Assembly (NCBI GenBank): GCA_006538405.1 | Contig: BJKQ01000010.1 | Location: forward strand, 2,046,001 to 2,110,000 | Origin: Hansfordia pulvinata | Lineage: Eukaryota > Ascomycota > Sordariomycetes > Xylariales | Direction of reading: 5' to 3' | Length of the DNA stretch: 64,000 nt | In this document: positions 59,127 through 64,000 of the stretch, piece after piece | How positions within the stretch are numbered: position 1 is the first letter of the stretch | How the letters are laid out: the number at the start of each line of letters is the position of its first letter | The notes under the pieces: model-generated | The model's input: the letters and a program-made list of their open reading frames with translations, nothing else | Database searches by the model: none | Told to the model about the DNA's origin: nothing | Position numbers and translations under genes: made by a program

Positions 59127-61621
59127 ATGGGCCGCGGACCTTTATCCCGAGTCCTCTCCCTGGCACCGCTGCTGCTGCTGCTCGTCGCGGCGGGGGGCGC
59201 GCAGGGCCTGATCACGCCGGCGAGGCCCAAGTGGGCAGCTTGCGACGAGAGGGCGCTCCGGGACAACGGGCTGCAGTGCGCGAGCCTGCGGGTGCCCCTC
59301 GACTACGGCGACCCCGGCGCCAGCAGCGTCGACCTCCGGCTGGCCAGGGCGCCGGCCGTGGCGGGGGAGTCGCTAGGGAGCGTCGTGGTGAACATGGGCA
59401 CGTCGGACAGGGGGAGCAGGGCCGCCCTGGCAGCGCGGAAGAAGTATTTCCAAGCGTGAGTGGGCAGCCAGCAGCCAGCCCTGCCCTTTTTTTAATATAG
59501 TTCGTTACAGCGGTGATGAATGAACTGGTACTGAATCCGTCGAAAGCCTCACCGGCGGGAGATACGACCTCGTCGCAGGTAGGTGAGCCCACACCGCAGT
59601 CCGTGTGAGGAGTGCTTGGATACTTGGACATGCGGCGACTAATAATCTGCACACCAGTCGATGGACGGTAAGACTCACCCCGAAAAGACGCAGGGCGACA
59701 CCTGCCCCGTCCCCCTCCCCGGAAACAAAAGCTGACCCGCTACAGCGGCTCTGCCTCCACGCTGTCCGTGGCCTGCTACGGTGACAACGAACACGAGGCC
59801 ATGGTGAAGGACTGGTGGGGGGTGCTGGGCTCGGCGGACGAGGACAAGGTCTGGGCCAACGCCGGGGCGCTCGCCCGGAGGTGCAACGAGAGGCTCAAGG
59901 ACCGCCTCCCGTACGTCAGCACCGTCGCCAGCGCCAAGGACATCATGGAGGTCGCCAGCGTGCTGCCCGGTGGTGATGGGAAGCTGCGCTACTACGGTGA
60001 GATTCCCCGCCCCGCCCCTGCCTCCCCCCCCTCGGGACGGCGAGGCTATCTTGGTATCGTACTCGCACGAACGCGAAGCTCACACAGCAGCCGCAGGAGC
60101 CTTCTACGGGACGGTCCTCGGGTCCACGCTGGCCGCCATGTACCCGGAGAGGATCGACAGGATGGTGCTTGACAGCGCCTTCGACCCGGACGACTGGTTC
60201 AACAGCAAGACGTGAGCTGCTTTCCCCTTCCCCTTCCCCTTCCCCTTCCCTTCCCCTTCCCCTTCCCCTTCCCCTCTCTCCTCCTCCTCCTTCCCCACCA
60301 GTGCGCAGGACCTAACGCCAGGGGCCCGGATGGGGGTGGCACGAAAAAAACCAAAACAGGCTTTACTTCCAGTACGCCGAGATAGACGCCTGGGTGAGGC
60401 AATTCGTGTCGCACTGCTGGCAGCAGCGACGCCGCCAGGTGCACAGCGAGGCGAAGCAGAGGCTCGTGTGGACCGGCACGTGCAGCCTGCCGCAGCGGTC
60501 CGGGGCGAAGACCGAGACGAAGCTCCAGGCCCAGGTCGAGAGGAGCATCGAGCACCTGCGGGCCCACACGCTGTGGGCGAAGGACCTGGAGGACCGGGAG
60601 GCCGGGGCCGTGCCGCTGAGCACCACCACCACCACCACCGCCACGGCCGACGGCGGCGGCGACGGCGGCCGCCGGTTTGGGTTCACGCTGGCGCACTTCC
60701 AGTGGGGGCTGGACGAAGCCATGATCCACGAGCCGTCGCACGCGAGCTGGGAGCACCTCGCGCACCTGCTCCGCATGATGATCCGGGCCGCCGAGGGCGG
60801 GGCGGCCGGCGAGGAGCAGGCGCTTCAGCAGACCATAGCCCAGCTCGGGTCGTTCGAGGCGGGCACGGGGAAGGGGGAGACCGCCGCGCAGAGGACGTGG
60901 TTCAGGAGCAGGTCGCCCGACGGGTTCCAGTTCTGCGCCGACAACCAGCAGGCGGGCAACGGAGGGGGCCCGCGCGAGATCAGGTCGATGAGACAGGACC
61001 TCGAGAAGATCAGCAGGATCGGGCGAGACTGGGATCTCGGGTCCGCCGCGCTCTGCGCGCAGTGGACCACGAAGCCGAAGGAGAGGCTCAAGGGCGGCGG
61101 CCTGGAGGCGAGGACAGGGTCCGAGGGCGTCCTGATCGTCAACTACTCGCAGGGAGGGCTGGCGCCGCTCGAGAGCGCCAAGAAGCTCAACTCGCTGATC
61201 AAGCCGAGTGTCGTCCTGGAGGCGAGAGGGATGGGGGTGAGTAAAGTAGCGGGAACCCGAGAGTCGATCAACGTCCCTGGTTTTAACTGACTGCTTTGGG
61301 ATTTTAGGCCGGGGTCTTCCAGTCGCCGTCGAGCTGCATGATGAGGAAGATATCGGACTACTGGCTGCACGGCACGATGCCGAAGAAGGGTGAACATGTA
61401 AGTTGCCCCCCTTTCCTGGCGATACTCAACCGGGGCTTGACTGACTGCCCAACCCGGCGCAGTGCGAGTTGGGCCAAGTGGCCGACTTCCAAGTAGATAG
61501 GAACGGTGAACGCTGGCAGGAAGCGGTAGAGGAGGTGTTTACGAAGAGCTCGCCTCTGGCCTCGTTGAAGCCGTCGGTTTCGCTCGAAGAGGACGAGGGG
61601 GCGGGCCCGGTGGGCGTGTAG
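59127..61621 (+). CDS. TAP-type alpha/beta-hydrolase homologue without catalytic triad
   Basis: A 620-aa secreted protein of the tripeptidyl-aminopeptidase-like alpha/beta-hydrolase family. Eight exons: 59127-59455, 59547-59578, 59658-59667 (10 nt), 59746-59996, 60097-60211, 60360-61236, 61308-61397, 61463-61621; every phase agrees. Signal peptide RVLSLAPLLLLLVAAGGAQG. Family blocks LQCASLRVPLDYGDPGASSV, LTGGRYDLVAVDGRGSAS, ERIDRMVLDSAFDPDDW and the C-terminal KISDYWLHGTMPKKGEHCE. The catalytic positions are all changed: nucleophile elbow GxSYG reads GAFYG (Ser to Phe), the Asp loop reads NYSQGGLAPL instead of NxxDPVTPL, and the GHG motif reads GAG (His to Ala). The HGG-like NPGGPGGSG is NMGTSDRGS. 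The frame is open throughout, so this is a maintained pseudoenzyme rather than a decaying gene; perhaps binding or decoy. The acceptor before 59547 (AAAG) is weak. Confidence 0.85.
60221..60275. repeat. (CCCCTT)n repeat in an intron
   Basis: About nine CCCCTT units, with one shortened, within intron 5 of the pseudo-hydrolase (60212-60359), pyrimidine on the sense strand and starting about 10 nt after the donor. Confidence 0.9.
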
Positions 61622-61879
61622 AACTTGATGACATGAGAAATGGAAGCCAAACGGATCAGAGGATAGATACTAGAAGGGGATGGGGTCTCGACGCTAGAAA
61701 ATCACCAAATTACACAACATGTGTGAATGAGAAATCTATTTGATTTCCGGATTACATAGGATAGTCTGGGTATCTTCCATGCGATTACTCTCTCTACTCG
61801 CCTGCCTTCAAGACCCCTCGCCTCGCCTCGCCTCAGCTCACACGTGTGTCTACGCCTCCCCTCACCCCACGCGCGCGGC
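61622..61879. other. Convergent spacer
   Basis: Short gap between the pseudo-hydrolase and P450 stop codons. Nothing seen. Confidence 0.6.
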
Positions 61880-64000
61880 CTACGCCTTGCGGCGGATGCG
61901 CATCTTCTGCCCGGGCGGGGGAAGGAGAACTCGTGGAACATGAAGTTGACGGGGCGGGCGGCGCCGGGGACAAAGTCGAGCTCGTAGTCGCGCAGGATCT
62001 GGTCGAGGATGACCTTGATGGCGTAGCCGGCGAAGTAGCGCCCGGGGCAGGCCGTCTTGCCGTAGCCGAAGTTGAGGCTGGTCCGGGTCAGGCTGGTGAA
62101 GAGGAACTCGCGGTCGGCCTGGCCCTTGTTCTTGTTGCTGCTGCTGTCCCCGCCGCCGTCGCCGTCGCCGCCGTCGAGGAGGGCGCGGCGGGCGCGGTAG
62201 TAGCGCAGGCCGTCGAAGCGCCTCGGGTCCGCGGTGTGCGCCTCGTCGTTCTCGATGGCGAAGACGGGCATGCAGGCGTAGGCGCCGGCGGGGACGGCGG
62301 TGCCGTCGCTGAAGGTGTGGGCGGAGCGGAAGACGCGCTTCATGCCCGTGGCGACGGGGGGCGTCATGCGCTGCGACTCGCGCATGACGCTGTCGAGCTT
62401 CTCGAGGCCGTCGTAGTACGCGGCCTTCTTCGCGGCCTCTCCTCCTCCCCCGCTTTGGCCGTGGACGTCTCCCCGGAGACGAAGACGCGCTCGTTCTGCT
62501 CCGCCATCTCGGCCAGCAGCTCGGCCAGCAGGCCGTCGCCGGCGGCGCCCGTGACGTCGTAGAGGATGTTGACGACGCGGGCGAGGGTGGTGTGGACGGA
62601 GGCCATGGAGATGAGGACCAGGGCCTGGGACAGGACGTCCGGGTCGCGGTCGGCGCCGCTGGCGCCGGCGCACATGAGGGTCAACAGGTTGGCGTCGTCG
62701 GCGCTGTCGTCGCGGGGCGCCCACTCGCCGCGGTCGCCGCGGGCCAGCAGGTCGCGGATCCGCGGGCCCAGCAGCTCGCGCGTCGTCCGCATGAACCGCT
62801 GCGCCTCCCAGTAGCCCGGCAGCAGCGGGTACAGCACGGAGCGCGACCACTTGGGCAGCGTCCGCAGCATCACGGCGGTGCCGAAGACTGTGTGATTCGA
62901 TCTCGGTCAGTAAACGTGCGCGGATCACGGGTTGGGTGTTTTGCTGCCGGGGTTCATTCCTCATCCGTCCCGTCTCGACGACTCTTCTGTCTCTCTATCG
63001 TACGGCATGTGACAGGGCAAACTCGCGTAGACGTAGGATACATCACTTTTGGCTGCTCCCACGCACACACACACACACACACACACTGCCAAGGGAGTCG
63101 AGACTCTCGGGCTCTACACTTGGAGAAACCCCGAAGGAGGGGAGGTGAGGATAGAACGAGAGAGAAACGAAAAAAAAAAAAAAAAAGCCCCGCAGCGGGT
63201 GTCACGTACCGCTCTCGGTGTACTTGGACGAGACGTGAAGCCAGGTCGGGTCGTCGGCGAACTCGGGGCCGACAATGGCGTCGGCGGCGACGCGGGCCGA
63301 GACGACGGCCAGGCTCTCCATGACGGGCCTCTCGACCCAGCCCTCGGTGCCGGAGCCCCAGGCCTCGCGCAGGTAGCGGGCGACGGCGGCCTCCATGCGG
63401 GGGATCAGTAGCGGGATGCGCGGCGTCAGCTTGCGCTGCAGGATGGTGTAGTGGATGTGGTTGTCCGTGATGGCGTGGACGCCCGTGTACTTGCCCTGGA
63501 GGTCGCGATCCAGGCCCAGCTGCGGGCTGGCCACGCTGGTCGGCAGCGCCGCCAGCTCCTCGAGCAGGTGGTGAGGCAGCACGACCATCTCGCCGCCGCT
63601 GCCGGTCAGGTGGTAGGCCTCATTCTTGAACTGGGGGGAGCTGTCAGCTGGGAGTCATGCTGACGATGCTGCCGGATCTACAAGGCCAGGCCGAAGCGGG
63701 GAGTATAGACGGGGAGAGGAGAGAAAAAAGGGGGAGGGGGAGGGAAAAAAGTCAGCAGCTGCGCTCACCTGGTCGTAGCCCTGCTGGAAGAGCTTGGGCG
63801 CCTTCAAGGCGAAGCGGAGGTTGAGGACAAAGTTGGGGGCCGAGATGTCGAGCGACCGGTTGCTGAAGGCGCGCTGTAGAGGCTTGCTCGAGTACAGGCT
63901 GCTCAGGACAAGCACGGCAAGCGTCGCCAGCAGCGCCGTCAGGTAGGGGCTCTCCACGGCGCGCGCGGGCAGCAGGCCCAGCACGTCGTTTGCCCTCCAC
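61880..64000 (-). CDS. Cytochrome P450, 5' end outside window, two frameshifts
   Basis: ER-anchored haem monooxygenase; the start codon is beyond the right edge. Exons 64000-63769, 63630-63210 and 62887-61880. N-terminal anchor SPYLTALLATLAVLVLSSLY. Then KYTGVHAITDNHIHYTILQR and KLTPRIPLLIPRM, a pattern I associate with ent-kaurene-oxidase/CYP68-like fungal P450s (inference). ExxR helix: VMRESQRMTPPV. Haem loop: NFGYGKTACPGRYFAGYAIK with the Cys ligand. Two single-base gaps: an extra C at 62447-62451 joins TSTAKAGG to EAAKKAAYYDGLEKLDS, and an extra G at 61917-61921 turns the tail into FSFPPPGQKMRIRRKA with a TAG at 61880. Without the second, the frame overruns into unrelated sequence until 61702. 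Substrate unknown. Confidence 0.92.

Overview
This is nuclear DNA from a filamentous ascomycete. It is GC-rich (by eye well over 60 percent). Genes lie on both strands, 1-3 kb apart, and carry short introns (about 50-120 bp, GTRAGT donors, CTRAC-like branch points, YAG acceptors). The protein families are those of Pezizomycotina: Zn-cluster regulator, GT90, GH76, CE16-like SGNH hydrolase, DUF1479, small secreted and GPI proteins. A Sordariomycete, possibly Hypocreales, is my best guess, from overall impression and not from a search. I see no virus, transposon, CRISPR array or operon.

Layout. 2-20 kb: a four-TM membrane protein with a long disordered tail (minus), a tRNA-Glu(CTC), a secreted GH76 mannanase (minus, frame-broken), an SGNH/CE16-like esterase (minus, one break), a small Cys-rich secreted protein (minus), arginase (plus), an unassigned secreted protein (minus, broken), and a second, short four-TM protein (plus). 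20-35 kb: a 74-aa conserved-type hydrophilic protein, an HtrL/YibB-like type II membrane protein, a GT90 glycosyltransferase and a mitochondrial transcription factor Mtf1-like protein, all minus. 36-42 kb: a small GPI-type protein, an Avo2-like ankyrin protein (a TORC2 subunit family) whose start codon is split by an intron, and two unassigned small genes, all plus. 42-52 kb: deoxyribose-phosphate aldolase (minus, one break), a fungal transcription factor with half a zinc cluster (minus) divergent from a DUF1479 protein (plus), and a membrane-anchored protein with a lectin-propeller-like ectodomain (minus, two breaks). 54-64 kb: an arylsulfatase (minus), a 64-aa secreted peptide (minus), a TAP-type alpha/beta-hydrolase that has lost its whole catalytic triad (plus), and a cytochrome P450 cut by the right window edge (minus, two breaks).

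How they fit. Arginase, DERA and Mtf1 are housekeeping. GH76, the esterase, the sulfatase, the GPI protein and the small secreted proteins act at the wall or outside the cell. The right end (sulfatase, peptide, pseudo-hydrolase, P450) looks accessory and may continue past the window, but no backbone synthase is present.

Four points stand out. (1) Seven genes carry eleven single-base losses, almost all in short G/C runs and never an insertion, which suggests uncorrected homopolymer errors. (2) The 59-61.6 kb hydrolase is a convincing pseudoenzyme with a 10-nt microexon. (3) Six introns carry 11-22 nt homopolymer C tracts, always C on the sense strand and mostly just after the 5' splice site. 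(4) The octamer TACTCGTA/TACGAGTA occurs at least fifteen times, never in coding sequence, against about one expected. All gene models are hand-spliced by frame and splice consensus, without transcripts or database searches.
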